64,000 bases of DNA, taken from contig NZ_JBBYXL010000001.1 of assembly GCF_039655865.1 (NCBI RefSeq), forward strand, positions 1 to 64,000. Reading direction: 5' to 3'. The notes under the pieces are model-generated. The model was not told where the DNA came from, made no database searches, and was given only the letters and a program-made list of their open reading frames with translations. Position numbers and translations under genes: made by a program. Below are positions 7,841 through 17,837 of this stretch, in pieces. The DNA is from Prosthecobacter sp. SYSU 5D2 (GTDB lineage Bacteria > Verrucomicrobiota > Verrucomicrobiia > Verrucomicrobiales > Verrucomicrobiaceae). Every line of letters begins with the position of its first letter. The stretch's first letter is position 1.

Positions 7841-10800
7841 ATGTCCATCCACGTCGCCCTCCGTCACGTCACACGGTATAAGTTTGACCGTCCCGTGAAC
7901 CTCTCGCCGCACATCGTGCGGCTCCGCCCTGCCCCCCACTGCCGCACCCCCATCCTGGCGTATTCGCTGAAGATCAAGCCGGCCACGCATTTCATCAACT
8001 GGCAGCAGGATCCGCAGAGCAACTACCTGGCGCGCCTGGTCTTCCCGGAAAAAGCCACGGAGCTGTGTGTGGAGGTGGACCTGGTGGCGGACATGGCGGT
8101 TTATAATCCGTTTGATTTCTTCCTGGAGCCGGAAGCGGAAAAGGTGCCCTTCCGTTATGATCCGGTGCTGGCGCATGAGCTGGAGCCGTATCACCGCAAG
8201 CTGCCGCTGACGCCTCTGGTGGGCGGCTACCTGCGCGGAGTGAGGCAGCAGATGACGGCTGGCAAGGAACAGATGCGGACCAATGACTTCCTGGTGATGC
8301 TGAACCAGATGCTGTGGAAGGACATCAGCTACAACATCCGCCTGGAGCCAGGGGTGCAGACACCCGAGGAAACGCTGGAGCTGGGATGCGGCTCCTGCCG
8401 CGACAGTGCCTGGCTGATGGTGCAGATTTTCCGTCACCTGGGCATGGCGGCGCGGTTTGTCAGCGGCTACCTGATCCAGCTCAAAGCGGATGTAAAATCT
8501 CTGGACGGCCCCAGCGGCACTGAGGTGGATTTCACGGATCTGCATGCCTGGTGCGAAGTGTATCTGCCCGGCGCAGGCTGGGTGGGGCTGGACCCGACCT
8601 CCGGCCTGTTTGCAGGTGAAGGGCACATTCCTCTGGCCGCGACACCGGACCCGACGAGCGCGGCTCCTGTCGCCGGTGCCATTGACAAATGCGAAGTGGA
8701 ATTTGACCACGAAATGTCGGTGACGCGCATTTTTGAAACGGCGCGTGTGACAAAACCCTACACGCCGGAGCAATGGAAGGATATCGAGGCGCTGGGCTAC
8801 CAAATTGACAGCGAACTGGAGGCCGGCGATGTCCGCCTGACGATGGGCGGAGAGCCCACCTTTGTGAGCATTGACGACATGGAGGGTGACGAGTGGAACA
8901 CGGCCGCCGTGGGCCCGACGAAGCGGCTGCTTTCCGGCCAGCTCATCAAGCGGCTGCGCAAACGCTTCGGCCCTGGCGGGCTGCTGCATTATGGCATGGG
9001 TAAATGGTATCCGGGCGAGCAGCTGCCACGCTGGTCGTTAGGCTGCTACTGGCGCAAGGATGGCGTGCCGGTCTGGGCGGATGATTCATTGATAGCCGAT
9101 GAATCGAAGAGCTATGGGCACAACGATGAGACGGCGCTGCAATTTGGCACCGCCCTGGCTACCGCTCTGGGGGTGAGCCCCACGTGGCTGAAGCCCGGTT
9201 ATGAAGACGCCTTCTACTATCTCTGGAAAGAGAAGCGGATGCCGGTGAACGTGGATCCGCTGAAGTCTAACCTGAAGGATGAATACGAGCGTACGCGCCT
9301 GGCACGCATCTTTGAAGAGGGCCTGGACAAGGTGACCGGCTATGCTCTGCCGCTGCAGCGCAGCATTTCCGGCAGCGAGCTGAAGTGGCAGAGCGGTCCG
9401 TGGTATGTGCGGGATAATACGATGTATCTGATCCCTGGCGATTCCCCCATGGGCCTGCGCCTGCCGCTGGATTCCATCCCCTGGGTGAGCGCGACGGACT
9501 TCCCCTGGATCTACCCTGCCGACCCTAACAAGGAATGGCCGGACCTGCCGCCGCGCCCGGAGAGCCGTCAGCAGTATCTGAGCGGATTTGCGAATACGTA
9601 TTCACAGAATCCGGACAGCCAGTCTGAAACCGCCTACGCCGGCCAGGGCAAACCAGAACGACGCAAGCTGGACCCGCTGACGCAGGAGGAACTGGAGGAG
9701 AACCCGGCGGCGCGCTTCCCTGCCCCGCAGGAATCCGCCCCCTGGATCATCCGCACCGCTCTGTGTGTGGAAGCACGCGAGGGACGCCTGCATGTCTTCA
9801 TGCCGCCGGTGGAGGAGGTGGAGGATTATCTGGACCTCGTCGCCGCTGTGGAAGACGTGGCAGCCACGCTGAAGCTGCCGGTCATTGTGGAAGGCACACC
9901 GCCGCCCTATGACCCGCGCCTGCAAGTACTGAAAGTGACGCCTGACCCGGGTGTCATCGAGGTGAACACGCATCCGGTGAAGACCTGGAATGAGCTGGTG
10001 GACAATACCCGCATCATTTATGACGAAGCGCGGGAGACCCGCCTGGGGACGGAAAAATTCATGGTGGACGGCCGCCACACCGGCACCGGCGGGGGCAACC
10101 ACATCGTGCTCGGTGGCGAATCGCCCCGGCATTCGCCCTTCCTGCGCAGACCGGATTTGTTAAAGTCTTTGTTAGGCTACTGGCATAACCATCCCTCGCT
10201 CAGCTACCTGTTCAGCGGCCTTTTCATCGGCCCGACCAGCCAGCATCCGCGCATTGACGAGGCGCGCAATGACGCCCTGTATGAGATGGAGCTGGCCTTC
10301 CGCGAGCTGGACCGGAACACCCAGGAAAAGGGCCACACCACCCCCTGGCTGGTGGACCGTATCTTCCGCAACCTGCTGGCGGATGTGACCGGCAACACGC
10401 ACCGCACGGAGTTCTGTATTGATAAGATGTTTGATCCCGGCAGCAGCACGGGCCGCCTGGGCCTGGTGGAGCTGCGTTCCTTTGAAATGCCGCCGCATGC
10501 GGAAATGAGCCTCGCTCAGCAGCTCCTGATGCGGGCCGCCATCGCCCGGTTCTGGAAGGAGCCGTATGAGAAAAAGCTGGTGCGCTGGGGCACGGAACTG
10601 CATGACCGATTCCTGCTGCCGCACTTTGTATGGGATGACTTCAAGGACGTGATGGCGGATTTTAAAGCCGCCGGTTATGGCCTAACGCCCGACTGGTTTG
10701 AGCCGCACTTTGAGTTCAAATTCCCGCGCATTGGCGAGATCACCCAGCGGGGTGTGAACATGGAAATCCGCACCGCGCTGGAGCCCTGGCATGTGCTGGG

Positions 10801-11260
10801 GGAGGAAGCCACAGCAGGTGGCACAGCCCGGTATGTGGACAGCAGCCTGGAGCGCATCCAGATCAAGACGGCGGGCCTGGTGAACAACCGCTACGTCATT
10901 ACCTGTAATGGCCGCATCGTGCCGATGCACCCCTCGGGAATCGTGGGCGAATACGTTGCCGGGGTGCGCTACCGCGCCTGGCAGCCGCCGAATGCGCTGC
11001 AGCCGACCATCGGCATCCACGCGCCGCTGAATTTCGACATCGTGGACACCTGGAACGAGCGCAGCCTGGGCGGTGGCAACTACCATGTCACGCATCCGGG
11101 TGGCCGCAGTTTCGACACCTTCCCGGTGAACGGCTATGAGGCGGAAAGCCGCCGCCGCTCACGCTTTTTTGCCACAGGCCATACACCTGGCAAGATTCAG
11201 ATGATCCCGGTGGCCGGTGTGCCGGAATTTCCGTTTACCCTGGATCTGCGGTTAGGATAA
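7841..11260 (+). CDS. Transglutaminase-like domain fused to DUF2126
   Basis: A 1139-residue cytosolic protein with no signal peptide. The N-terminal part (about 1-290) is a bacterial transglutaminase N-domain plus a papain-like transglutaminase core, with the expected triad: Cys186 in [10 protein letters not shown], His235 in DLHAWCEVY and Asp251 in VGLDPTSG. The remainder (about 320-1130) is DUF2126, with [11 protein letters not shown] and [15 protein letters not shown] blocks and a [13 protein letters not shown] segment near the end. In many bacteria this gene sits beside alpha-E (DUF403) and circularly permuted ATP-grasp genes thought to make or modify a peptide; none is adjacent here. Length is normal. 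The substrate is unknown. Confidence 0.88.
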   Translation: MSIHVALRHVTRYKFDRPVNLSPHIVRLRPAPHCRTPILAYSLKIKPATHFINWQQDPQSNYLARLVFPEKATELCVEVDLVADMAVYNPFDFFLEPEAEKVPFRYDPVLAHELEPYHRKLPLTPLVGGYLRGVRQQMTAGKEQMRTNDFLVMLNQMLWKDISYNIRLEPGVQTPEETLELGCGSCRDSAWLMVQIFRHLGMAARFVSGYLIQLKADVKSLDGPSGTEVDFTDLHAWCEVYLPGAGWVGLDPTSGLFAGEGHIPLAATPDPTSAAPVAGAIDKCEVEFDHEMSVTRIFETARVTKPYTPEQWKDIEALGYQIDSELEAGDVRLTMGGEPTFVSIDDMEGDEWNTAAVGPTKRLLSGQLIKRLRKRFGPGGLLHYGMGKWYPGEQLPRWSLGCYWRKDGVPVWADDSLIADESKSYGHNDETALQFGTALATALGVSPTWLKPGYEDAFYYLWKEKRMPVNVDPLKSNLKDEYERTRLARIFEEGLDKVTGYALPLQRSISGSELKWQSGPWYVRDNTMYLIPGDSPMGLRLPLDSIPWVSATDFPWIYPADPNKEWPDLPPRPESRQQYLSGFANTYSQNPDSQSETAYAGQGKPERRKLDPLTQEELEENPAARFPAPQESAPWIIRTALCVEAREGRLHVFMPPVEEVEDYLDLVAAVEDVAATLKLPVIVEGTPPPYDPRLQVLKVTPDPGVIEVNTHPVKTWNELVDNTRIIYDEARETRLGTEKFMVDGRHTGTGGGNHIVLGGESPRHSPFLRRPDLLKSLLGYWHNHPSLSYLFSGLFIGPTSQHPRIDEARNDALYEMELAFRELDRNTQEKGHTTPWLVDRIFRNLLADVTGNTHRTEFCIDKMFDPGSSTGRLGLVELRSFEMPPHAEMSLAQQLLMRAAIARFWKEPYEKKLVRWGTELHDRFLLPHFVWDDFKDVMADFKAAGYGLTPDWFEPHFEFKFPRIGEITQRGVNMEIRTALEPWHVLGEEATAGGTARYVDSSLERIQIKTAGLVNNRYVITCNGRIVPMHPSGIVGEYVAGVRYRAWQPPNALQPTIGIHAPLNFDIVDTWNERSLGGGNYHVTHPGGRSFDTFPVNGYEAESRRRSRFFATGHTPGKIQMIPVAGVPEFPFTLDLRLG

Positions 11261-11279
11261 GGGGCCAGGTGGATGGCAA

Positions 11280-12047
11280 TCAAAAATCAATCTGGGGCTG
11301 GGTCAGATCCAGCTCCTTGATCCAGATGTTGCGGTAGCGGACATCGTGCCCTTCACACTGGAGTTTGAGGCCCTGGGGGCTGTCGGTGATGCCGAAGCCC
11401 TTGTCATTGCCTCCATCCACACCGGAATTGGGCCCGCCCCAGACTTTGTCGATCTGGACATTATCGTGCACCTTCTTGCCATTGAAATACATGGAGACGC
11501 GGGGTTTCTCCACCATTACACCATCCTTGAAACGGGCGGCGCGGAAGACGATGTCATAGGCATTCCATTTCCCGATCCCGGCAAAGGCATCATAAGGGGA
11601 ATCCGTCTGATTAATGACAGCCGCCATGCCGTGCTTGGTGCGGTCGCCTTCCAGGATCTGAATTTCGTAGCGGTTCTGAAGATACACACCGCTGTTGCCT
11701 TTGGGCTTCATGATGAGGAACTCCACATGCAGGCGCACGTCGCCATAGGCTTTCTTGGTGACGATATCAGCGGCACCGTATTTGCCGCCATCGGCTGCGC
11801 GGTCATCGGTCATGATGGTGGTGCCGCCATCCACAGGATCCTCCACGACTTTCCATTTGATGGGAAGGGCGGAGCCAAAGCGCGGCCCCTCCCAGTAGGT
11901 CCATTTTTCATCCAGCATCTGGCGGCTGCCATCGAGGATGAGCTCCGCGCCTTCGACAGGCTTGGCCCCGACACCGATGGCCTTCTCCTCCGCATGGGTG
12001 ATGGTGGCCAGGGTGAAGAGGAGCAGGAAAGAAAGGGAATATTTCAT
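11280..12047 (-). CDS. Secreted DUF1080 protein (3-keto-disaccharide hydrolase family)
   Basis: 255 residues with a signal peptide (MKYSLSFLLLFTLATITHA) and one DUF1080 domain carrying LHVEFLIMKPKGNSGVYLQ and YEIQILEGD, diagnostic blocks of the carbohydrate-active branch. VRYRNIWIKELD closes the domain. The ATG at 12047 places the signal peptide at the N-terminus; an upstream in-frame ATG at 12065 would add six residues. It is better conserved at these motifs than the copy at 303-977. Probable role: periplasmic or surface attack on a sugar derivative. Confidence 0.86.
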   Translation of the reverse strand: MKYSLSFLLLFTLATITHAEEKAIGVGAKPVEGAELILDGSRQMLDEKWTYWEGPRFGSALPIKWKVVEDPVDGGTTIMTDDRAADGGKYGAADIVTKKAYGDVRLHVEFLIMKPKGNSGVYLQNRYEIQILEGDRTKHGMAAVINQTDSPYDAFAGIGKWNAYDIVFRAARFKDGVMVEKPRVSMYFNGKKVHDNVQIDKVWGGPNSGVDGGNDKGFGITDSPQGLKLQCEGHDVRYRNIWIKELDLTQPQIDF

Positions 12048-12097
12048 CAGGGTGTGCCCTCTCAACGTCGCTGGAGGGCACCGTCTCGCAGATGAAG

Positions 12098-12712
12098 CTA
12101 AGCTTGTTGATTCCCAAACCGCCGCCGCAGCCAGTCCACGGCCCAGACAGTGGCCAGGGCGACGAGAATGCCGAGCGCGGCTGAAGGCGGGATGTCAGTG
12201 GGCCAATGGGCGGCGACGTAGAGGCGAGAATAGGCCACCAGGCATGCCAGGCCATACATGAAGACGCCCCAGCGGCGGTGGAAGAGGGCGATGACGGTGG
12301 CCAGGGCGAACATGTTCACCGTGTGGCTGCTGGGGAAGGATTTGCCGCGAGTTTCCCTGCGGGGTTTGCTGGGATGCTGCTGGGGCGTTTTAAAGAGGCG
12401 AAGGATGTCCGGTTTCCCTGGTGCGAGATCCCGCACGACGAGTCCGGTCATGGCATCCCGGGGGCGCACGCGGCCGATGGTTTTTTTCAGGGTGTTGGAG
12501 ACGATGCCGTCGCCAATGCCCACGGCCAGGGCGATGCACAGCAGCATCCAGCGTCCGTGGCTTCCGCCGCGCCAGGCGACGAGAAGCACAACCACAGCAA
12601 AGAGAGGAATCCAGGCATTGATGGCCGAGATGGCAGGAAAGAACCAATCCAGGACGGGATGCGTCCAGTGGAGGTTAATCTGCTGAAGTAGCTGGAGATC
12701 CCAAGGGGCCAT
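12098..12712 (-). CDS. PAP2 family membrane phosphatase
   Basis: 204 residues with five to six membrane segments and the three phosphatase motifs of the PAP2 superfamily: KKTIGRVRPR, SFPSSHT and SRLYVAAHWPTD. Members remove phosphate from lipid carriers such as undecaprenyl diphosphate or phosphatidic acid at the outer face of the inner membrane. The window also encodes a user of undecaprenyl phosphate (4382), but they are not adjacent. The start is ATG at 12712. The substrate cannot be chosen from sequence alone. Confidence 0.87.
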   Translation of the reverse strand: MAPWDLQLLQQINLHWTHPVLDWFFPAISAINAWIPLFAVVVLLVAWRGGSHGRWMLLCIALAVGIGDGIVSNTLKKTIGRVRPRDAMTGLVVRDLAPGKPDILRLFKTPQQHPSKPRRETRGKSFPSSHTVNMFALATVIALFHRRWGVFMYGLACLVAYSRLYVAAHWPTDIPPSAALGILVALATVWAVDWLRRRFGNQQA

Positions 12713-12772
12713 GGAGAGGGAGCCGGTGTTCGGTTTTCGGTGTGCCGAATCCGATCGCGAAAGTGGGGGAGG

Positions 12773-13633
12773 TTATTCGAAGACGACGGTCTTGTTTTGA
12801 TAAACAAGCACCTGGTCGCGGACGTGCCACCAGAGGGCTTTGGCGAGGACGGTTTTTTCCAGGTCGCGGCCCAGGCGGACCAGGTCGGGTACGCTGTCCT
12901 CGTGGCTGACGCGCATGACATCCTGATGGATGATGGGGCCTTCATCGAGATCCGCCGTCACGTAATGGCTGGTGGCGCCGATGATCTTCACGCCGCGCGC
13001 ATGGGCCTGGTGATACGGCTTGGCACCGACAAAGGCGGGCAGGAAGCTGTGGTGGATGTTGAGGATCTGGTTCGGGAAGGCCTCGATCATGGCCGGGCTG
13101 ATGATCTGCATGTAGCGCGCCAGCACGACGGTATCCACGCACTCCTTTTTCAGCAGCTCAATCTGGGCGGCCTCCTGCGCCTGTTTGTTTTCCTTGGTGA
13201 TCGGAAAATGATGGAAGGGAATGCCGAAGCGCTCCGCCGCCGGCCGCAGGGTCTCGTGATTGGCCACGATGAGCGGGATGTCCACCGGCAGGTCACCGGC
13301 CTCATGCCGGGCCAGGAGGTCATAAAGACAGTGATTTTCCTTCGTCACAAACAAAGCCACGCGCTTGCGGCGGCTGGAGAAGTGCAGCTTCAGCTGCATC
13401 TCATGGCGGCGGGCCATGGGCTGCAAACGGGCGGCGATCTCCTCCTGCTCCAGGGTGAAGTTTTCCAGGCTCCACTCCAGCCGCATGAAAAAAGTGTCCT
13501 GGGCCGGATCAATGTGCTGCTGCAGGTCAATGATATTGCCCCGGTGTGAGGAAATGAATCCGGTGACGTCATGCACGAGACCCGGACGGTCCGGGCAATG
13601 GATGAGGAGGGTGGCGGTGTCAGGGGCAGGCAT
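12773..13633 (-). CDS. purU: Formyltetrahydrofolate deformylase PurU
   Basis: PurU hydrolyses 10-formyl-tetrahydrofolate to formate and tetrahydrofolate, balancing one-carbon pools and feeding formate to purine synthesis. The 286-residue protein has an N-terminal ACT domain (about 5-85, starting LLIHCPDRPGLVHDVTGF) and a formyltransferase-fold domain containing LNIHHSFLPAF and the ATSHYVTADLDEGPI block, which supply the catalytic Asn, His and Asp. An upstream in-frame ATG would add 21 residues, but the one at 13633 matches normal PurU length. Confidence 0.93.
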   Translation of the reverse strand: MPAPDTATLLIHCPDRPGLVHDVTGFISSHRGNIIDLQQHIDPAQDTFFMRLEWSLENFTLEQEEIAARLQPMARRHEMQLKLHFSSRRKRVALFVTKENHCLYDLLARHEAGDLPVDIPLIVANHETLRPAAERFGIPFHHFPITKENKQAQEAAQIELLKKECVDTVVLARYMQIISPAMIEAFPNQILNIHHSFLPAFVGAKPYHQAHARGVKIIGATSHYVTADLDEGPIIHQDVMRVSHEDSVPDLVRLGRDLEKTVLAKALWWHVRDQVLVYQNKTVVFE

Positions 13634-13705
13634 GGCAAGGGGGCCGCAAGAGTCACCCATGGGCGGGCTTTCCGCAAAGAGATATCCCGGATTCATCCTC
13701 CCTCC

Positions 13706-14593
13706 CTACCTGGATGGAGTATGGCGCTGGAGAAACTCAAAGATGAGCTTGCTGCCGAGGTCATCCGGGAGGCCGAGGTTGTGATTGATGCGGCCATGGT
13801 CGGTGTCTTCTGCTCCGAAGGCCTGGGCGGGGATGCCTGCGGCGGTGAGGGTGCTGGCCAGGCGATTGGCCTGGGCGGTGGTATCGGCATGGTCTGCCAC
13901 ATGCAGGATGAGGAAAGGCGGGATGCCTTTGCCTGCGCGAATGTGGTTCACGGCGGAGTAATGCTGCTGAAGATCATGGGGACCAAATTTCTCTGGGTGG
14001 CCAAATTTGGCGTTCGGCTGGCCCAGGCTCTTACGCCGTGCCTGGGCGGTGGCCACCTGAAGCGGGATGTCAAAGGTGTCGCCATCCACCGGCACACAGC
14101 CTTTCAGGATGGAAAAGGGCACGCCTGCAGCCTCCAGGTAACTTTCATCCGTGCAGATCAGAGCCGCCAGTTGAGCACCTGAGGAATGCCCCATGACAAA
14201 CAGCCGCTCAGGATCCCCACGATGCTGACGGATGTTCTTGTGCACCCAGGCGATGCCCTGGGCCACGTCCTCGACAATGCTTTTCATGGGCACGGTGGGC
14301 ACGAAGCGGTGGCTCACGGAGACGAAGACGTAGCCCTTGGCCACAAAGGCGGCCGGTTTGTTTTGGATGGATGACTTGTCCCCGCCCTGCCAGCCGCCAC
14401 CGTGGATCCAAAACACCACCGGCAGGTTTTCGCCCTCGGCAGGTGAATAAACATCCAGCATCTGACGCGGATTGGCAGGCTGGGCATAGGGAATGTCAGG
14501 AACGGTCGGGGACATAGGCGCAGGAGAGGTCTGGCCCATGGCAGCGGCAGCCAAAAAAGAAACCAGAAGGGCGACAGGCGGAATGAATTTCAT
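13706..14593 (-). CDS. Secreted alpha/beta hydrolase (carbohydrate-esterase/BD-FAE-like)
   Basis: 295 residues with a signal peptide (about residues 1-20, ending AAAAMG) and an alpha/beta hydrolase fold. The oxyanion-hole block is WIHGGGWQGGD, the nucleophile elbow is GHSSGAQLA and the catalytic-His segment is EDTDHGRINHNLG. This resembles the esterase/lipase group that includes feruloyl and acetyl-xylan esterases common in plant-polymer degraders. The next gene upstream encodes another secreted hydrolase, 34 bases away, suggesting a shared transcript. The substrate is unknown. Confidence 0.8.
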   Translation of the reverse strand: MKFIPPVALLVSFLAAAAMGQTSPAPMSPTVPDIPYAQPANPRQMLDVYSPAEGENLPVVFWIHGGGWQGGDKSSIQNKPAAFVAKGYVFVSVSHRFVPTVPMKSIVEDVAQGIAWVHKNIRQHRGDPERLFVMGHSSGAQLAALICTDESYLEAAGVPFSILKGCVPVDGDTFDIPLQVATAQARRKSLGQPNAKFGHPEKFGPHDLQQHYSAVNHIRAGKGIPPFLILHVADHADTTAQANRLASTLTAAGIPAQAFGAEDTDHGRINHNLGLPDDLGSKLIFEFLQRHTPSR

Positions 14594-14627
14594 ACGCAAG
14601 AAGGTTTTTTTCAGATGATGCTTTTGG

Positions 14628-16235
14628 TTATTCCACCGCCGGTTTCAACCACTGCTGGAACCAGGCGAGCATCTCGCGGCGCATCTCCGCTGTATAGACG
14701 TGGCCGGTATCTGGATAGAGGATGCTGCGGAAGGCCTCCCCTGCCCCGACGGTGCGATAGACGTGCCCGGCTTTCTCTTCGATGACGCGGATGCCATCCG
14801 CCGGAGAGCCGTAATCCAGGTCTCCGGTCAGAGCCAGAAAGGGGCGGGGGGCCATGAGGGCGATGACACCTTCGGTATCGAAGTGCTTCAGGAGGCCGTA
14901 GCTGAAGTAATAGAGACCGTGGGCTTTGAGATTGCCATGATGGATGAGATTTTCATACCGCGTCAGGCAGGCCACGCCGACGGTGGCGGCGATGCGCTCA
15001 TCCACGGCGGCCAGCCACCAGGCACGGGTGCTGCCCATGCTCATGCCGGTGACGCCGATGCGCTGCACATCCACCTCCGGGCGGGTGCAGAGGTAATCCA
15101 GGGCAATCTGATCATCCCGCACGAACATGCCCCACAGGGTACGGCCTAACCAAAGGTTCAGTTTCAGCAGCGCATCCTGGGTCACGTTTGCATAAGGTTG
15201 CACGCCGCGATGATAAACATCGCGCGGGCCACTGGGGACATTCTCCGCGCGGTCTCCGTAATAGGGGGCATCCGGGGCGAGAACGACGTAACCGTTTCTC
15301 ACAAGGGCCTCCCCGATGCTTTCCGGGTCCTCCCCAGGAGTGATGAGGCCGTTTTTATCCGGGGTGGAGGAGTGCAGCCAGAGGACGGCGGGTGCATGAG
15401 GCTGACGCTTATCCGGGATAAGGACGAGGGCGCTGATGTCGTTGCCCTCGCCATTGTCCAGGGCCACACGTTCCAGGGTGTAACCGGGGCGTAGCTCGCG
15501 GCTGATGAGACGTGCCTTTGGCTTTGCGGGACGTGGCGGGAGGTCTCCAAGGGAGGCGACTACTTTGGCCAGGACATCAGGCCGTTGCTGCTTCCAGGCG
15601 TCCGCACTTTCCGGAAGCTGAAACTTGCCGATGGGCAGCTTCTTGTACATCTCAGGCACTTCCGCATCGTGTGCTTTCTCCGCCTCGCGATATTTTGCCG
15701 CTGCTTCCGGACCGCCTGGGCGGGGAGGGCTGGGCTTGGAATATTTCAGCACAATCCACTGGCGCAGCACGCAGTCTGCAACGGCACCCGCCACGGAATC
15801 CGGCGCGGCGCTGAGGTCGTGAACGGTGACTTTTGTCTGCTGCCTCAGCGCCGTGGTCAAGGCATCACCTGGCTGGCTGGCGAAGACCAGTGCGGTGGTT
15901 TCTGCCTGCTTTTGTGCGCGCTGGATGATCTGGCGGTAGTTGGCCTCGTCCTCAGGAGAAGCCGAGGCAGCCGGACTGAGATGGATGACGGCGGGTTTTT
16001 CGCGGGCGAGCCATTGATCCAGGTTGGCCAGCATGGCCGCGCTGGTGGTATCGTCCTCCGGCTGAAGGATGACTGCCTTGCCCATCAGGCGTTTTTGCAC
16101 TGCCTCTCCCTGCTCTTCAGACACAGCACCTCCCAGCAACAAGATATTGGGAAGCTTTTTCGCCTGCCCGAAAGCAGGCCCGGAGGAAACCAGAAGCGGA
16201 AGGAGCAGCAGCGCGGGCAGGCAGAGTGATTTCAT
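14628..16235 (-). CDS. Secreted two-domain alpha/beta hydrolase (dienelactone hydrolase/acetyl-xylan-esterase-like)
   Basis: 535 residues with a signal peptide (about 1-23). Residues about 28-165 form an unassigned small domain (ILLLGGAVSEEQGEAVQ). The C-terminal part (about 230-530) is an alpha/beta hydrolase with PAVLWLHSSTPDKNG, nucleophile elbow VTGMSMGSTRAWW and a final YPDTGHVYT carrying the probable catalytic His. This branch is frequent in Verrucomicrobiota and Planctomycetota polysaccharide-degradation sets. It is adjacent to another secreted esterase. The role of the N-terminal domain and the substrate are unknown. Confidence 0.78.
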   Translation of the reverse strand: MKSLCLPALLLLPLLVSSGPAFGQAKKLPNILLLGGAVSEEQGEAVQKRLMGKAVILQPEDDTTSAAMLANLDQWLAREKPAVIHLSPAASASPEDEANYRQIIQRAQKQAETTALVFASQPGDALTTALRQQTKVTVHDLSAAPDSVAGAVADCVLRQWIVLKYSKPSPPRPGGPEAAAKYREAEKAHDAEVPEMYKKLPIGKFQLPESADAWKQQRPDVLAKVVASLGDLPPRPAKPKARLISRELRPGYTLERVALDNGEGNDISALVLIPDKRQPHAPAVLWLHSSTPDKNGLITPGEDPESIGEALVRNGYVVLAPDAPYYGDRAENVPSGPRDVYHRGVQPYANVTQDALLKLNLWLGRTLWGMFVRDDQIALDYLCTRPEVDVQRIGVTGMSMGSTRAWWLAAVDERIAATVGVACLTRYENLIHHGNLKAHGLYYFSYGLLKHFDTEGVIALMAPRPFLALTGDLDYGSPADGIRVIEEKAGHVYRTVGAGEAFRSILYPDTGHVYTAEMRREMLAWFQQWLKPAVE

Positions 16236-16316
16236 AAAGACACTCAGAGATCACCCGCCAGCCCCGGCTTCTATCGGCAAAGTTTGGCAACCAGGAGGCC
16301 CGCCTGTCCCCTGCCA

Positions 16317-17465
16317 TCAGGGAGTGATGCGCGCACCGGCCTTTTTCAGCTCTTCAATGAGCTTTTTGGATTCGTCGCTTGTGGGATTCCCTTCGATAAA
16401 AATCTGGCAGTAGGGGGCCCATTCGCGAGAGCCTTCATTGTCCTTTTTCCACATGCGATGCAGCGGTGTGAAATCGCTGATCTGGTTGTTTTCCAGGAAC
16501 AGGAACTGCAGGTCCGTCAGCGGCTCCAGCGGGGTCAGGTCCGTGACTTTGTTACCCTTCAGAGAAAGCATGGACAGCCACTTCAGCGAGCCGATGCCGG
16601 TGAGGTCGGAGACCTGGTTGCCCTCCAGATACAGGGTCCAGACCTTGGGCAGCTTGAACAGCGGCTTCACATCCTGGATCTGGTTTCCAGCCAGGTAAAG
16701 GGAGGTCAGGGAGGCGATGCCGCCCAGGGGGGAGACGTTGACAACCTTGTTGTTAGTCAGCTCCACATACTGCAATGCCTTGCACTCGGCCAGGGCGGCA
16801 ATGTCGGAGATCTGGTTGTTTCCCACATCCAGGAACTGCAGGCGCTCCAGGCCTTTGATCGGAGTGAGGTCGGTGATCTGGTTTTCCGGCAGGGTCAGGG
16901 AGGCCAGGGCGATGCACTTTTCCAGGCCGGTGAGGTCTTTGATGCCCAGGCCTTTGCCCTCGATGATGGAGACGGTGGCCACATCCTCAGCAGTGATGGG
17001 TTCCTTGCTCTCGCGCTTGGCGAAGACCTGTTTGCGCACAGCGGCCTCCAGGGCGGCATCTTTAAAAACGGCCACGGGTTTTGGCGGCGGGGCGGGTGCG
17101 GCCGGCTTGGCATCGGGCTTTTTCTCGGCTGTCGCAGGAGCGGGTGTGGGAGCAGGCTTCGTGTCCGGCTTTTTCGCGGTGGGGGCCTTGGCGTCTGGCT
17201 TCTTCTCCGGGGTGGGCGCAGGTTTTGGTTTCGCCTCGGTTTTCTTTTCTGGAGCAGCGGCGGGGGCAGGCGTCGGCTTCGCCTCGGGTTTTTTCTCAGC
17301 AGCAGGCTTGGCTTCCTTTTTCTTTTCTATGTTTGCCACAGGCTTGGGTTTGGCCGGAGCTTCCTTCTTCGCGGCCTCGGCAGGCGGCGGGGTGGCCGGT
17401 TTGGGGTCTTGGGCGCTGAGCGGCAGGGTGGCCAGCAGGAGAATGAAGGGGGTGGTCAGTTTCAT
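16317..17465 (-). CDS. Secreted leucine-rich repeat protein with Pro/Lys/Ala-rich linker
   Basis: 382 residues: a signal peptide (MKLTTPFILLLATLPLSA), a low-complexity Pro-Lys-Ala-rich stretch (about 21-150) with repeated PKPAPTPEKKPDAK-like units, then internalin-style 22-residue leucine-rich repeats (about 185-345). LRR examples are LTLPENQITDLTPIKG, LDVGNNQISDIAALAE and LYLEGNQVSDLTGIGS. LRRs mediate protein contact; the basic linker may span peptidoglycan or bind anionic surface polymers. No enzymatic domain is visible. The gene is transcribed away from the ABM/moaA pair. Confidence 0.83.
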   Translation of the reverse strand: MKLTTPFILLLATLPLSAQDPKPATPPPAEAAKKEAPAKPKPVANIEKKKEAKPAAEKKPEAKPTPAPAAAPEKKTEAKPKPAPTPEKKPDAKAPTAKKPDTKPAPTPAPATAEKKPDAKPAAPAPPPKPVAVFKDAALEAAVRKQVFAKRESKEPITAEDVATVSIIEGKGLGIKDLTGLEKCIALASLTLPENQITDLTPIKGLERLQFLDVGNNQISDIAALAECKALQYVELTNNKVVNVSPLGGIASLTSLYLAGNQIQDVKPLFKLPKVWTLYLEGNQVSDLTGIGSLKWLSMLSLKGNKVTDLTPLEPLTDLQFLFLENNQISDFTPLHRMWKKDNEGSREWAPYCQIFIEGNPTSDESKKLIEELKKAGARITP

Positions 17466-17543
17466 GCGGGTGGGAATAGATTAGCCCGTTTATACGGCAT
17501 CATGAGGTTGCTTGTTAGCGTAAAATAGGTTCAGTCCTTTTTT

Positions 17544-17831
17544 ATGGTCAATGTTATCGTCATTCTCGAGATCGACCCCGCGCGGGTGGATGAATTCCTG
17601 GAAGTCATCACGTACAACGCGGCGGAGTCCGTGAAGGAACCCGGTTGCCTGCGCTTCGAGGTGAGCCGCCAGTTTGACCAGCCGAACCTCTTCGCCCTGA
17701 GTGAAAGCTATGTGGACAAGGACGCCATGGACGCCCACTACCTGACCCCTCACTTTGCCGTCTGGAAGGAAAAATCAGCCACCGGCTTTGTGGCGAAGCG
17801 CTGGTCGGTCAAAGGCCCTGTGCTGGAATAA
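17544..17831 (+). CDS. Antibiotic biosynthesis monooxygenase (ABM)/YgiN-like protein
   Basis: A 95-residue single-domain dimeric ferredoxin-like fold protein. The pattern VIVILEIDPARVDEFLEVI, then SVKEPGCLRFEVSRQ, then FALSESYVDKDAMDAHYLTPHF is that of the ABM superfamily, which includes quinol monooxygenases and stress-linked proteins. The stop is six bases before the moaA start, so the pair is probably cotranscribed. The substrate is unknown; there is no metal or cofactor motif. Confidence 0.82.
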   Translation: MVNVIVILEIDPARVDEFLEVITYNAAESVKEPGCLRFEVSRQFDQPNLFALSESYVDKDAMDAHYLTPHFAVWKEKSATGFVAKRWSVKGPVLE

Positions 17832-17837
17832 ACCACT

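Noticed and set aside
7814-8989. 391-residue minus-strand frame inside the transglutaminase/DUF2126 gene
   Set aside because: Antisense to conserved catalytic motifs; no independent support.
16284-17528. Gly/Leu-rich plus-strand frame opposite the LRR gene
   Set aside because: Antisense reading of the Pro-Lys-Ala repeat gives Gly/Phe/Leu runs; shadow.
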